A stretch of DNA of 34,125 bases from Psychrobacillus antarcticus (GCF_029533155.1 NZ_JAIZDB010000036.1:1-34125); one strand, 5' to 3'. Shown: positions 1 through 7,359, counted from the first letter of the stretch. Translations and numbers: made by a program. Notes: generated by a model not told the origin, from the letters alone.

Positions 1-104
1 TTTTTTTTTGGAAAAAAAATAATGGAGCCAAATTTAACCCAAACGCTCATCACAAAGATGCATACTTTAAAAAGAGTGTATTATAGAATGAGGAGTGAAG
101 TTGA

Positions 105-353
105 TTGGTTTTACCATATGGAAATGAATGGCGAGAAGAAAGTCCGAATCATCATCATCAAGGCTATCCTAGGTATCCACATTATCCGCAGCATACACAT
201 TATCCATATTACCCGTTTTACCCATATTACCCGCAGCATCCACATTACCCGCATTACCAACCGTACCCATATTACCCAATGAATCAGGGATATGGCTATC
301 CATGGTCTCATGGGAATTATGGTAGTCATGGACACGGTCACTCACAACATTAA
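105..353 (+). CDS. His/Tyr/Pro-rich low-complexity small protein, possibly a spore-coat-type protein
   Basis: An 82-codon frame starting at TTG. The AGGAG at 91-95 lies nine bases upstream, which favours this start. After a short polar N-terminus (about residues 1-15) the protein is almost entirely HYP, YYP and QHPHYP-like units, then a Gly/His-rich tail ending GHGHSQH. No signal peptide or membrane segment is visible. His/Tyr-rich repeats of this type occur in Bacillales spore-coat and metal-binding proteins, but I cannot name the family. The competing frame (ATG at 88) reads as Ile/His/Thr repeats and looks like a shadow of the repeat. The ancestral terminator of this gene is probably the hairpin now split by the downstream IS. 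Confidence 0.45.
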   Translation: MVLPYGNEWREESPNHHHQGYPRYPHYPQHTHYPYYPFYPYYPQHPHYPHYQPYPYYPMNQGYGYPWSHGNYGSHGHGHSQH

Positions 354-600
354 TCACGTAATTAGTTCCTTCTAATAGAAATGCCACTGCTCATATTTAA
401 GTTGATTGCGTTTTGATATTGGATAACAAACAAGCCTCCAAGCTTGGAATATGAGTTCGATCCTCGCCGAAGGAATATAAAAAGCTGAGAAACACTCTTA
501 ACATAATAGGCACTGACCTAAACAAATGAGACAAATAAAAACACCTTTCGTTGAAAAACGGGTATACAATACCTAAATTCAATGCGGAGGTGTATTTTTT

Positions 601-918
601 ATGGTGACAAGAATCAGTTATCCTGTAGAAGTAAAGATGAAGGCTATTGAAATGCGATTGGCTAAGGTACCTGTAAAAGAAGTAATGGAAGAATTAAATA
701 TTCGAAACTATACGCAGTTGAAAACATGGATGAGATGGTATCGAAATGGAGAAATCCACCGGCTCCATCAACCAGTTGGTAAACAATATACCTTCGGTAA
801 AGGACCAGAATATGAAAGTGAGACAGCCAAACTACAGGCAGAGAATAGGTATTTGAAACAGCAGATTGAAGTCTTAAAAAAGTACGAGGAATTGGAAAGG
901 AAGTGGCGCCAAAAGTAG
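601..918 (+). CDS. IS3-family transposase OrfA (helix-turn-helix and coiled coil)
   Basis: 105 residues. The N-terminal half is a helix-turn-helix of the IS3 OrfA type (about residues 8-50, including KAIEMRLAKVPVKEVMEEL and the LKTWMRWY segment) that recognises the element ends. The C-terminal 30 residues (ETAKLQAENRYLKQQIEVL) form the leucine-zipper-like coiled coil used for OrfA/OrfAB oligomers. The GGAGG at 586-590 lies upstream of ATG 601. The frame ends at 918, overlapping OrfB by 16 bases; an A_AAA_AAG heptamer at 876-882 allows production of the OrfAB fusion. OrfA alone normally regulates transposition. The gene looks intact. Confidence 0.9.
   Translation: MVTRISYPVEVKMKAIEMRLAKVPVKEVMEELNIRNYTQLKTWMRWYRNGEIHRLHQPVGKQYTFGKGPEYESETAKLQAENRYLKQQIEVLKKYEELERKWRQK
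876..882 (+). promoter_or_regulatory. Programmed -1 frameshift heptamer A_AAA_AAG
   Basis: Read in the OrfA frame as TTA AAA AAG, this is the classic IS3 slippery heptamer. After slipping, the -1 frame is open from here through 903 into OrfB, so a fused OrfAB transposase of about 380 residues can be made. Confidence 0.8.
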
Positions 919-1742
919 TCATTCAATTAGTCGAAGAATTAAAGGATATTATGCCAATTGGAGAGATTTGTCGTCATCTAGGTGTAGGTCGCTCATCCTA
1001 CTATTGTTGGAGAAAGAATGCGGATCAATCCACACAAAAGGAGATTCGAGATCAGCAGATTGGCGATTTGTGCAAACAGCATAAGTTCCGATATGGTTAT
1101 CGAAAAATTGCCGCTCTGTACCCAGGAGTTTGTATGAAGACTGTGCAGAGTATCATGCAAAAATATGGTTGGCAATGTCGAGTGAAGGTGAAGAAACGCA
1201 AGCGTACGGGACAGCCGGCATACGTTGCACAGAATTTATTGGCACGGGATTTTTCAGCATCTAAACCCTTGGAGAAGCTAGTAACGGATATTACGTACTT
1301 GCCTTATGGCCAATCCATGTTGTATCTTTCTAGTATTCTCGATGTCTACAATGGGGAAATTGTGGCGCAAACTATCGGTTTTAAACAAGATACCAATTTC
1401 ATTTTGGACACGCTCCATCAATTGCCTGAGCTACCAGAAGGGTGTATTCTGCATAGTGACCAAGGTTCCGTTTATAAATCCTATGCTTATCAAAAAGCAG
1501 TCAAAGAAAAAGGAATTACCATGAGCATGTCCCGCAAAGGCACGCCAGCTGATAATTCCCCAATCGAAACGTTTCATTCCACGCTAAAGTCTGAAACGTT
1601 CTACCTCGACGGTATCTATCGCACAACGAATGCACGTGTGATACAAATCGTCGAAGAATACATTACTTATTATAACAATATCCGTATTCAAACGAAACTA
1701 AACAACCAATCGCCGGTTCATTACCGTCAATTGGCTGCATGA
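903..1742 (+). CDS. IS3-family transposase OrfB (rve-type DDE integrase core)
   Basis: 279 residues, in the -1 frame relative to OrfA, with a GTG at 903 but probably expressed mainly as the OrfAB frameshift product. The HTH_21-type segment (HKFRYGYRKIAALYPG, about residues 59-74) precedes the catalytic core. The acidic triad is visible: the Asp in LVTDITYLPYG, the Asp in HSDQGSVY and the Glu in DNSPIETFHSTLKSE. The C-terminal YITYYNNIRIQTKLNNQSPVHYR matches the family end. No internal stop or frameshift is seen, so the element may still be active. Its stop codon at 1740-1742 lies immediately before the right inverted repeat. Confidence 0.92.
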   Translation: MAPKVVIQLVEELKDIMPIGEICRHLGVGRSSYYCWRKNADQSTQKEIRDQQIGDLCKQHKFRYGYRKIAALYPGVCMKTVQSIMQKYGWQCRVKVKKRKRTGQPAYVAQNLLARDFSASKPLEKLVTDITYLPYGQSMLYLSSILDVYNGEIVAQTIGFKQDTNFILDTLHQLPELPEGCILHSDQGSVYKSYAYQKAVKEKGITMSMSRKGTPADNSPIETFHSTLKSETFYLDGIYRTTNARVIQIVEEYITYYNNIRIQTKLNNQSPVHYRQLAA

Positions 1743-1789
1743 TAGGGTGTTTTATTCCTGTCTCAAAAACGTTAGTCAGTGCCATATGT

Positions 1790-2728
1790 TTAGGGTGTTT
1801 TTTTGTTTTCTTTATTTCTTCTATCGTACGATACCGCATACGCCTCATGTCTAAAATGAAGAATTGGATCATCTGTTAACTCGATGCCTTTTCCAACAAT
1901 AGTAGGGTCGAACAAGAGGCTTTCTGTTGGAAATATTTTATTCGTTATAGTAAGTTGACCTACTGAAACTTTTTGTCTGTCGGCAGGCCACACGTCGGTA
2001 GGATCATCTGTAAGATCGGTGTCCTCTGCTAATCGAATATATAATTCGAATGAGCTAACCCCTTTTTCGAGCCTTTTATCTAAATCCTCGCTCAAGTAAT
2101 TGCTAGACAAATTAATGCTGCTAAAGATTGAAGGTGACTTATCCTCCTTCAATGGATGCCATTCGTATTTTATAGCTTGCCGCTTCCTTTCAGCATTTAC
2201 GAAATAGAAAGCATGTATAGGGTAGTAATTTAAAGCTGCGTAACTTATAGGTGGTTGTTTTAGCTGTTCTTTTAGTGCGAGTAATGTGTTTTTTTGTTCC
2301 GGGAAGGTAGTGAGCAGTTGTGCAATACCTAGCCCTAAATCAATTGAATGTATGCCAGTTTTATGCGAGCCTAAAATCTTTAGCATTTCAACAAAGGTTT
2401 TTGGATCTTTCGTTATGAACATTGGGACGGTTGTACACACTTGGTGACTAGTAGATCCGTCAGGTTGATGAAAATGGATCGACATTCCTTTAGCGGGAGA
2501 TAGGAAATCCGCGGCAGAAGGATCCGGTGGGCTATTAGAAAAACGGACTGTAGCAGGCACTGGTACTTGCTGTAGATGGGCTGCTATCGTATACGGAATT
2601 GCATTTCCATTTGGAGTAAAAGTAGCTTCATAAAATTCTCCTTTTGCATGAGCGCGACGATAACCAGGAAATTTCCCTTGAATTTGTTCTAATGCATGCA
2701 CAGCATCTTGTGGTAGTGAATTACTCAT
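1790..2728 (-). CDS. Catalase-related peroxidase (SrpA-like mini-catalase)
   Basis: 312 residues from the ATG at 2728, chosen because GAGGTGATTTTG lies directly before it; an upstream in-frame ATG at 2827 has no such site. This is a haem-binding small catalase, much shorter than monofunctional catalases (about 480) but usual for SrpA-type proteins. His27 in RRAHAKGEF is the distal catalytic His. RFSNSPPDP and AKGMSIHFH follow, and R293-x3-Y297 near the C-terminus is the proximal haem-tyrosine motif. The expected role is peroxide removal or haem peroxidase activity in the cytoplasm. The stop codon lies seven bases outside the IS3 element, inside the surviving half of the split terminator, so the coding sequence is intact but its transcription end may be changed. 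Confidence 0.88.
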   Translation of the reverse strand: MSNSLPQDAVHALEQIQGKFPGYRRAHAKGEFYEATFTPNGNAIPYTIAAHLQQVPVPATVRFSNSPPDPSAADFLSPAKGMSIHFHQPDGSTSHQVCTTVPMFITKDPKTFVEMLKILGSHKTGIHSIDLGLGIAQLLTTFPEQKNTLLALKEQLKQPPISYAALNYYPIHAFYFVNAERKRQAIKYEWHPLKEDKSPSIFSSINLSSNYLSEDLDKRLEKGVSSFELYIRLAEDTDLTDDPTDVWPADRQKVSVGQLTITNKIFPTESLLFDPTIVGKGIELTDDPILHFRHEAYAVSYDRRNKENKKTP

Positions 2729-2850
2729 CAAAATCACCTCGGTTTTTAGAATGAAAAGATAGATTACATTTTTATTATCATTCCCATTGTACAAATTCAC
2801 TAAACAAGGACGCTGCCAAAATTTCAATATTCTTATAACCCTATCGTGCG

Positions 2851-2976
2851 CTTACTTGCGGAGCTGGATGGTTTACCGGCGGAGCAGAATGCTTTACTTG
2901 CTCTTAGTAACGATTTACTTGCGATCTTTTTTCATATACTGGCGTTCAATCGTTGTTTACTTGCGGAACGGAAAAT
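2851..2976. repeat. Six-unit intergenic array phased at exactly 21 bp (core TTTACTTGCG)
   Basis: Units start at 2851, 2872, 2893, 2914, 2935 and 2956, each 21 bases apart. Each begins with a TTTACTTGCG-like decamer (variants CTTACTTGCG, TTTACCGGCG, TATACTGGCG) followed by 11 unrelated bases. This occupies most of the 375-base gap between the catalase and lemA genes; no gene is seen in the rest of the gap. The reverse complement of the core (CGCAAGTAAA) resembles the AATCGCAAGATA core of the array at 7107. Confidence 0.8.
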
Positions 2977-3103
2977 TCATCCAATTTATTTGCATTCCTT
3001 AAGGTTTTGAAACTTAATGGACCTTATTCCGTAAATAATAATAGGTTTTGTATTTTCGATTTAAAGGTACAATAATACTATAATTAATAAAGAGGTGAGC
3101 GCG

Positions 3104-3682
3104 ATGAAAAAATTACTAGTACCAATTATTATAATGATCGTAATTATTGCTATTATTGCAGGCATATTTATGACAAGCTATAACGGATTTGTAGACAAAG
3201 AAGAAAACGTAAATAATGCGTATGCGCAAGTGGAGAACCAATTGCAACGAAGAATGGATTTAATACCAAACTTAGTTAATACAGTGAAAGGTTTTGCAGC
3301 ACATGAACAAGAGGTGCTTGGGAATATCGCGGATGCAAGGTCTAAATTGGCTGGAGCGGGATCACCCGCGGAACAAGCAGAGGCGAATGATGAATTATCA
3401 GGAGCTTTGAGCCGGTTATTAGTTGTTGTAGAGAATTATCCAGACCTTAAGGCAGATGCAAACTTTAGACAATTGATGGATGAGCTAGCTGGGACAGAAA
3501 ATAGACTTTCTGTAGCAAGACAAGATTATAATACAGTTGTTGCGGATTACAATAAAAAGGTAAAACGTATGCCAGGAAGTATAGTAGCGTCTATGTTTGG
3601 CTTTGATGAGAAGGAATACTTCAAAGCAGCTGAAGGGGCAAAAGAAGCACCAGTAGTCGATTTTGAAGGAGCTGGAGAGTAA
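3104..3682 (+). CDS. lemA: LemA family membrane protein
   Basis: 192 residues from the ATG at 3104. AGAGGTG lies six bases upstream, whereas the GTG at 3095 overlaps that site. One N-terminal membrane helix (about residues 4-24, Ile-rich) is followed by a long alpha-helical outward domain. The conserved family stretch VDKEENVNNAYAQVENQLQRR, then LIPNLVNTVKGFAAHE, is clear. FRQLMDELAGTENRLSVARQDYN and the C-terminal MFGFDEKEYFKA are also characteristic. Its molecular role is unknown. Its stop overlaps the start of the next gene (TAATG), so the two are co-translated. A LemA/TPM pair is a common arrangement. Confidence 0.93.
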   Translation: MKKLLVPIIIMIVIIAIIAGIFMTSYNGFVDKEENVNNAYAQVENQLQRRMDLIPNLVNTVKGFAAHEQEVLGNIADARSKLAGAGSPAEQAEANDELSGALSRLLVVVENYPDLKADANFRQLMDELAGTENRLSVARQDYNTVVADYNKKVKRMPGSIVASMFGFDEKEYFKAAEGAKEAPVVDFEGAGE

Positions 3683-4494
3683 TGAAGAAAAGTGCACGTG
3701 CCATCTCACTTGCGCTACTAATGACTCTACTATTCCCGTTCATAACGCACGCTAAATCTAATTATCCAGATGCAATTCCAGGAGAGCTATATGTCCAGGA
3801 TTTCTATGATGTTCTTTCAGAAGAACAGGAGCAGGAAATTGAAGTGCTTGGACAAAACTTAGAAAATGCTACTGGTGCACAAATTGTTGTGATGACTGTC
3901 GAGTCCCTGGAAGGGCAGGATGTTGCAACATATGCGGTAGATGTGATGCGTGGATATGGAATTGGGGATAAAGAGAAGGATAATGGCGTCCTATTTATCC
4001 TGGAGATGGACCCTAACAAAGTCGGTGGTCGTGATGTTTATATTGGCGTCGGCTATGGTTTAGAGGGTGCTTTACCTGATGGAAAAGTTGGGAGAATATT
4101 AGATGAATACACATACCCATTTTTAGAGCAAGGGGATGCACCGGGGGCTATACTTTCAACTTATAAGCTTTTATATAATCAGGTTGCTACAGAATATGGT
4201 TGGGATGGTGAGTTGGCAACTCCACAGGAACCTTCTCCTCTTGCAGGTCCTATAGATGGTGGAATTTCTTTACCAAAGATTATCGTAGGCATAGTAGTTA
4301 TTTATTTAATTATGAAGATGATGTCTGGAGGCGGTGGTGGTACCGGTTCGGGTAGAAGGCGTAATAGCACTAGAATGTTTGGTCCCGGAAGCTTCGGTGG
4401 TGGTTTAGGCGGAGGCGGAAGAAGTTCTGGTGGTGGCTTCGGAGGTTTTGGCGGCGGTAGCTCAGGTGGTGGAGGAGCAGGTCGCAAGTGGTAA
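3682..4494 (+). CDS. TPM-domain (YgcG type) membrane protein with glycine-rich tail
   Basis: 270 residues starting at the ATG that overlaps the lemA stop. A signal peptide (about 1-24, KKSARAISLALLMTLLF ending near THA) precedes a TPM/DUF477 domain (about 30-165; YVQDFYDVLSEEQEQEI, GAQIVVMTVESLEG, GVLFILEM). A single membrane helix follows at about 194-211. The last 55 residues are mostly Gly with Ser, Phe and Arg, ending GGGGAGRKW. The TPM domain is thought to act in membrane or protein quality control, but no enzyme activity is established. The pairing with LemA is typical and a strong hairpin terminator follows. Confidence 0.9.
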   Translation: MKKSARAISLALLMTLLFPFITHAKSNYPDAIPGELYVQDFYDVLSEEQEQEIEVLGQNLENATGAQIVVMTVESLEGQDVATYAVDVMRGYGIGDKEKDNGVLFILEMDPNKVGGRDVYIGVGYGLEGALPDGKVGRILDEYTYPFLEQGDAPGAILSTYKLLYNQVATEYGWDGELATPQEPSPLAGPIDGGISLPKIIVGIVVIYLIMKMMSGGGGGTGSGRRRNSTRMFGPGSFGGGLGGGGRSSGGGFGGFGGGSSGGGGAGRKW

Positions 4495-4499
4495 ATAGT

Positions 4500-4541
4500 A
4501 AATGAGAAAACATCCTAAATAGGGTGTTTTCTCATTTAAAA
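4500..4541 (+). terminator. Rho-independent terminator after lemA-TPM operon
   Basis: AAATGAGAAAACA pairs with TGTTTTCTCATTT around a short loop; it is nearly symmetrical, starting six bases after the TPM-domain stop. Confidence 0.8.
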
Positions 4542-4572
4542 TAGTATAGAAGCGGGAAATGGGTGATTTAGA

Positions 4573-5019
4573 ATGAAACTAATAGAGATTAATAAGGATA
4601 ATTGGTTGCGAACGGTTCTTTTGACTACTAATGAAGATGGGAAGGCGACCGTAGTAGAAAAATTTGTAGCCTCGAATGCGCTGTCTATTGTGCAATCGAT
4701 TTACGAGACTGGTTGGACTGTTAGAGGCGTCGAAGTAGATGACAAGATTATAGGCTTCACGATGTATGGATTAGATGAAGATACTAAGAATTACTGGATA
4801 TGCCGATTAATGATTGATTATACCTGTCAGGGGAAAGGCTACGGTAAAGAGGTTGTTCAGTTAATCTTAGACGAACTGAAACAGTTGGATGATTGTGAAA
4901 CAATTTATCTATCAACAGAGCCGGACAATGAAGTAGCCATAAAACTATACGAAAGCGTCGGATTCCGAAAAACAGGCAATATCAATGAAGGGGAAGAAGA
5001 GTTTATATTGAAATTATGA
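4573..5019 (+). CDS. GNAT-family N-acetyltransferase, spermidine/spermine acetyltransferase-like
   Basis: 148 residues with GGGTGATTTAGA before the ATG. The GNAT fold is clear: WICRLMIDYTCQGKGYGKEV contains the acetyl-CoA binding motif Q/R-x2-G-x-G/A (QGKGYG, about residues 96-101). The C-terminal STEPDNEVAIKLYESVGFRKTG is the standard last strand and helix. Features such as KDNWLRT near the start and the FTMYGLDEDTKNYWI segment resemble BltD/diamine N-acetyltransferases. A polyamine substrate is therefore likely but not proved. It stands alone between two terminators. Confidence 0.85.
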   Translation: MKLIEINKDNWLRTVLLTTNEDGKATVVEKFVASNALSIVQSIYETGWTVRGVEVDDKIIGFTMYGLDEDTKNYWICRLMIDYTCQGKGYGKEVVQLILDELKQLDDCETIYLSTEPDNEVAIKLYESVGFRKTGNINEGEEEFILKL

Positions 5020-5054
5020 GTAGATGAAGTTATTTAAGAGTGTAAATAAATTTG

Positions 5055-5085
5055 ATAAAAAAACCAACAATTAGTTGGTTTTTTA
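5055..5085. terminator. Bidirectional rho-independent terminator
   Basis: AAAAAACCAAC and GTTGGTTTTTT form a symmetrical stem around AATTA, with T tracts on both strands. It lies between the convergent acetyltransferase and anti-sigma genes. Confidence 0.85.
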
Positions 5086-6243
5086 TTAATTTTCAGCGAA
5101 TTCATCTAGCATCGCTTTAATTTTTTGATATATCTCAACATGAGGTTCTGTGGAGATGTCACCAAGAATTCCAAAATCATCACCTGGAGCGAACATCAGA
5201 ACACCATCTACGTACAATGTAATAGTATACAATGTAGTTCTTAGATCAGTCTTGTTTGTTAGGTAAATATGATAATTATCCATTTCAGGAAGAGCTTTGG
5301 CCCTCTCGCCGCTTTCTTGCTCCGTTACTTCTTTTATAGGAAGATGTTCAAAGTTTTTCAAAATAGAATTTATTTTATTTTCATCAGAGGTACATCCAGA
5401 TTTAAATTTTACTTTATCGTCTTGATCAGCCATACGACCATTGAAACAAATCGTATCGAAGGAAACATCAATAAACGGTGTTTTTACTTCCACATCATCT
5501 TCGACATATCCGTTAAAATTCTCTATTTTCTCACGAAGTTCTAAGCCTCCACCATCTTTAAGTCCATTATAGCTCCCGATTTTTCCAGGCTCTGATGTGG
5601 AAAAGATAAATTCTTCTCTTACTGTATGGGAAATTTTCTGTCCTTGGCTATTTGTTAAGGACACCTCTATGATAGGTCGATAGATATTGGGATGAGCTTT
5701 TTCTTGTACAATTTCGACATTTTCTAAACGCATTTCTATATTATTATCTATAAGATAATGATTGTATTTTAACACCAAATTCTCCGAAATCGAGTGTGTC
5801 AGCATATTCTCTGTAAAATATTCACCAAACGTAGTTTGATAATAATTCAAGAAGTCTTTGTTTTCCTTTGATTCCAAAAGTTGATTGTACTCCTCTTGGT
5901 TTTTCGTTTCCGTTGCGCTTTGTAAATTCCACCACTCGTTTAATAAGCGATTGATCTCCATATCAGGTCCATTATATTCTCTCTCTAATACAGCTTTTAT
6001 GACTGCCTCATTTTTATTGGAATGAGCCGATTGCTCTGTCTCTAAGGGATTTATATAAGTAATGAGTAGAAACGAAGCAATAGCTATTATTGCTAATGAA
6101 ATAAATACGGGAAAAATATTGCGTTTTTTCTTTGTTTCTATACGATCCTTTAAGGCTAGCCATGTATTACGCTTTGCTGCTTCTGAACGTTCCGCATCTT
6201 TCATTTTCCCAAAAAGTTCATTAAATTCTTTTGATGGATCCAT
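5086..6243 (-). CDS. Single-pass membrane anti-sigma factor-like protein
   Basis: 385 residues. GGAGG lies eight bases before the ATG at 6243, and the start overlaps the end of the sigma gene by 23 bases, so the two are translationally coupled. Residues 1-42 are charged and cytoplasmic (MDPSKEFNELFGKMKDAERS), residues about 43-64 form one membrane helix (IFPVFISLAIIAIASFLLI), and the remaining 320 residues form an extracytoplasmic domain with two cysteines. This is the usual layout of an anti-sigma that binds its ECF sigma at the N-terminus and senses an envelope signal outside. I recognise no ZAS zinc motif (HxxxCxxC), and no defined domain family in the outer part. Confidence 0.72.
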   Translation of the reverse strand: MDPSKEFNELFGKMKDAERSEAAKRNTWLALKDRIETKKKRNIFPVFISLAIIAIASFLLITYINPLETEQSAHSNKNEAVIKAVLEREYNGPDMEINRLLNEWWNLQSATETKNQEEYNQLLESKENKDFLNYYQTTFGEYFTENMLTHSISENLVLKYNHYLIDNNIEMRLENVEIVQEKAHPNIYRPIIEVSLTNSQGQKISHTVREEFIFSTSEPGKIGSYNGLKDGGGLELREKIENFNGYVEDDVEVKTPFIDVSFDTICFNGRMADQDDKVKFKSGCTSDENKINSILKNFEHLPIKEVTEQESGERAKALPEMDNYHIYLTNKTDLRTTLYTITLYVDGVLMFAPGDDFGILGDISTEPHVEIYQKIKAMLDEFAEN

Positions 6244-6742
6244 TTGTATGACCTCCTTCTTTGTGAAACTCCTTTTTAAGCGCTACGAGTGCACGAGTCA
6301 TTTTCATCTTTACTTTTGCTTCAGTCCATCTAAGAATATAGGCAGTTTCTTGAATAGAACATTCTTGTATCTTTCGCAGAACTAGGACCTCTTGATAGTC
6401 TTTTTTCAGTTTACTTAAGGAGTCATACATTTTAGCAAGCTGTTCCTTTTGTTCAAATAGACTCTCTGGGGATAGTGACTTTGTTTCTATATCGTGCCCT
6501 TTCTCGAAAGTGAAAAATTGTACGATCTTTTTCCTTCGAAAATAATCGTAGGTGACATTACGTGCTATTTTTAATAGCCAGGTGGTTGTTGAAGCCTGCT
6601 CATTAAAAGATTTTAGACCTTTATATGCTTTATAAAATGTTTCTTGTGTAAGATCCTCGGCACACTCTTTCTGACGGACAAGAAAGTAAATATAGCTATA
6701 AACTCTATCGCTGTGCTCTTTGTAAAGCTGTTCCATTTCCAT
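6221..6742 (-). CDS. ECF-type RNA polymerase sigma factor
   Basis: 173 residues; GGGGAGGTCAGAAG precedes the ATG at 6742. Sigma region 2 spans about residues 7-75 (DRVYSYIYFLVRQKECAEDL, ETFYKAYKGLKSF, STTTWLLKIARNVTYDYFRR). Region 4 spans about residues 110-160 (LSKLKKDYQEVLVLRKIQEC, SIQETAYILRWTEAKVKMK). No region 1 or 3 is present, as expected for the ECF group. It is cotranscribed with the overlapping anti-sigma gene. The regulon and signal cannot be read from the sequence. A 33-bp inverted repeat lies just upstream. Confidence 0.92.
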   Translation of the reverse strand: MEMEQLYKEHSDRVYSYIYFLVRQKECAEDLTQETFYKAYKGLKSFNEQASTTTWLLKIARNVTYDYFRRKKIVQFFTFEKGHDIETKSLSPESLFEQKEQLAKMYDSLSKLKKDYQEVLVLRKIQECSIQETAYILRWTEAKVKMKMTRALVALKKEFHKEGGHTNGSIKRI

Positions 6743-6774
6743 CTTCTGACCTCCCCTTATTGCTATAGACGAAC

Positions 6775-6807
6775 GGTTAAATAAAAAGTATCGCTTTTAT
6801 TTTAACC
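6775..6807. promoter_or_regulatory. Inverted repeat between divergent sigma and glutaredoxin genes
   Basis: GGTTAAATAAAA and TTTTATTTTAACC form a near-perfect stem around AGTATCGC. It lies 33 bases upstream of the sigma start and 70 bases upstream of the glutaredoxin-like gene. It could be an operator or part of the promoters. An ECF-like CGTC element is present on the minus strand nearby, but I could not match a convincing -35. Confidence 0.5.
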
Positions 6808-6877
6808 TTTTTAGCGATTAACAACTTCAAAAAGATTATAATAAATAAAGCAAACGACTTATGAGAGGATGATATAA

Positions 6878-7108
6878 ATGATTATTCATTTCTACACTAA
6901 ACCGGGCTGTCATCTATGTGAGGATGCAAGGCTTATGCTGAAGCTTGTAAGAGAAGATGTTGCATTTGATATACATGAAGTAAATATTGAAGAAGATGAT
7001 ACTCTGCATGAAAAATATATGCTGATGATTCCGGTCATCGAATTGGAAGATAAAATTATACAATATGGGCAAGTAGATTACGTCACAATTTTGGAAGCAT
7101 TGCTTTAA
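6878..7108 (+). CDS. Small glutaredoxin-like thiol-redox protein
   Basis: 76 residues, GAGAGGATGATATAA before the ATG. The N-terminal strand IIHFYTKPGCHLCEDA carries the CxxC active site (Cys11 and Cys14), followed by a thioredoxin-fold layout with the conserved cis-proline in MIPVIELEDK (about residues 50-59). It is shorter than classical glutaredoxins and matches the small glutaredoxin-family/DUF836 proteins often found just before cggR in Bacillales. It probably acts in cytoplasmic thiol exchange; the partner is unknown. Its stop codon overlaps the first unit of a 21-bp repeat array. Confidence 0.85.
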   Translation: MIIHFYTKPGCHLCEDARLMLKLVREDVAFDIHEVNIEEDDTLHEKYMLMIPVIELEDKIIQYGQVDYVTILEALL

Positions 7109-7203
7109 TCGCAAGATACTCCGGCAGAATCGCAAATGAGTCGTCCCAAATCGCAAGATAGGGATGCTTAATCGTAACAACCAAACCCAGAATCGCAAGG
7201 TAA
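7107..7203. repeat. Five-unit intergenic array phased at exactly 21 bp (core AATCGCAAG)
   Basis: Cores start at 7107, 7128, 7149, 7170 and 7191, exactly 21 bases apart: AATCGCAAGATA, AATCGCAAATGA, AATCGCAAGATA, AATCGTAACAAC and AATCGCAAGGTA. The intervening bases differ. The first copy overlaps the end of the glutaredoxin-like gene. The period and core match the inverted-orientation array at 2851. Confidence 0.8.
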
Positions 7204-7257
7204 GATTTTTGAAATAATTTTGTTCACAAAAATCTCTCATATTCTTGCAATAGGGCA

Positions 7258-7340
7258 TATAATATTGTAAGCTTAATTTAGAAATTATTTTTTTTAATTG
7301 ATTGGGACAAAAAAGTAGGTAGTGGGACAAAAACGTCACA
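7258..7340 (+). promoter_or_regulatory. Probable gapA operon promoter -10 and CggR operator
   Basis: Two TGGGACAAAAA copies start at 7303 and 7323, a 20-base direct repeat, the second followed by ACGTCACA. This matches the layout of the known CggR operator (repeated GGGAC elements) and lies directly before cggR. A TATAAT at 7258-7263 is a candidate -10, though its -35 is poor. The operator would then sit downstream of the start site, as in Bacillus subtilis, where CggR blocks elongation until fructose-1,6-bisphosphate releases it. Confidence 0.65.
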
Positions 7341-7359
7341 TTAAGTTGGGATGCGAAAA

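Larger units (their letters stand above)
509..1783 (+). mobile_element. Intact IS3-family insertion sequence, about 1.28 kb
   Basis: The ends carry matching inverted repeats. Left GGCACTGAC (509-517) pairs with right GTCAGTGCC (1775-1783), and inside these TGAGACA and AAAACACC are also shared in inverted orientation. ATA flanks both ends (506-508 and 1784-1786), consistent with a 3-bp target duplication. Two overlapping transposase frames lie inside, joined by a -1 slippery site. Removing the element and one ATA restores a terminator hairpin (AACACTCTTAACAT / ATGTTTAGGGTGTT, loop AATA, followed by a T tract). The element therefore appears to have entered a terminator loop. The ends are my best fit; termini beginning GG rather than the usual TG leave one or two bases of doubt. 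Confidence 0.8.

Noticed and set aside
22-282. Ile/His/Thr-rich coding frame in the first 300 bases
   Set aside because: This is the same DNA repeat as the His/Tyr/Pro frame read one base off; the other frame has the better-placed ribosome site and a more protein-like composition.
2851-2976. CRISPR array
   Set aside because: The regular spacing suggested one, but a 10-base core with 11-base filler is far too short for repeat-spacer units, cores vary, and no cas genes are present.
2787-3002. 71-codon frame across the phased repeat array
   Set aside because: The 21-bp period automatically gives seven-residue repeats (YLRSWMV, YRRSRML); the filler is unrelated between units and there is no proper ribosome site.
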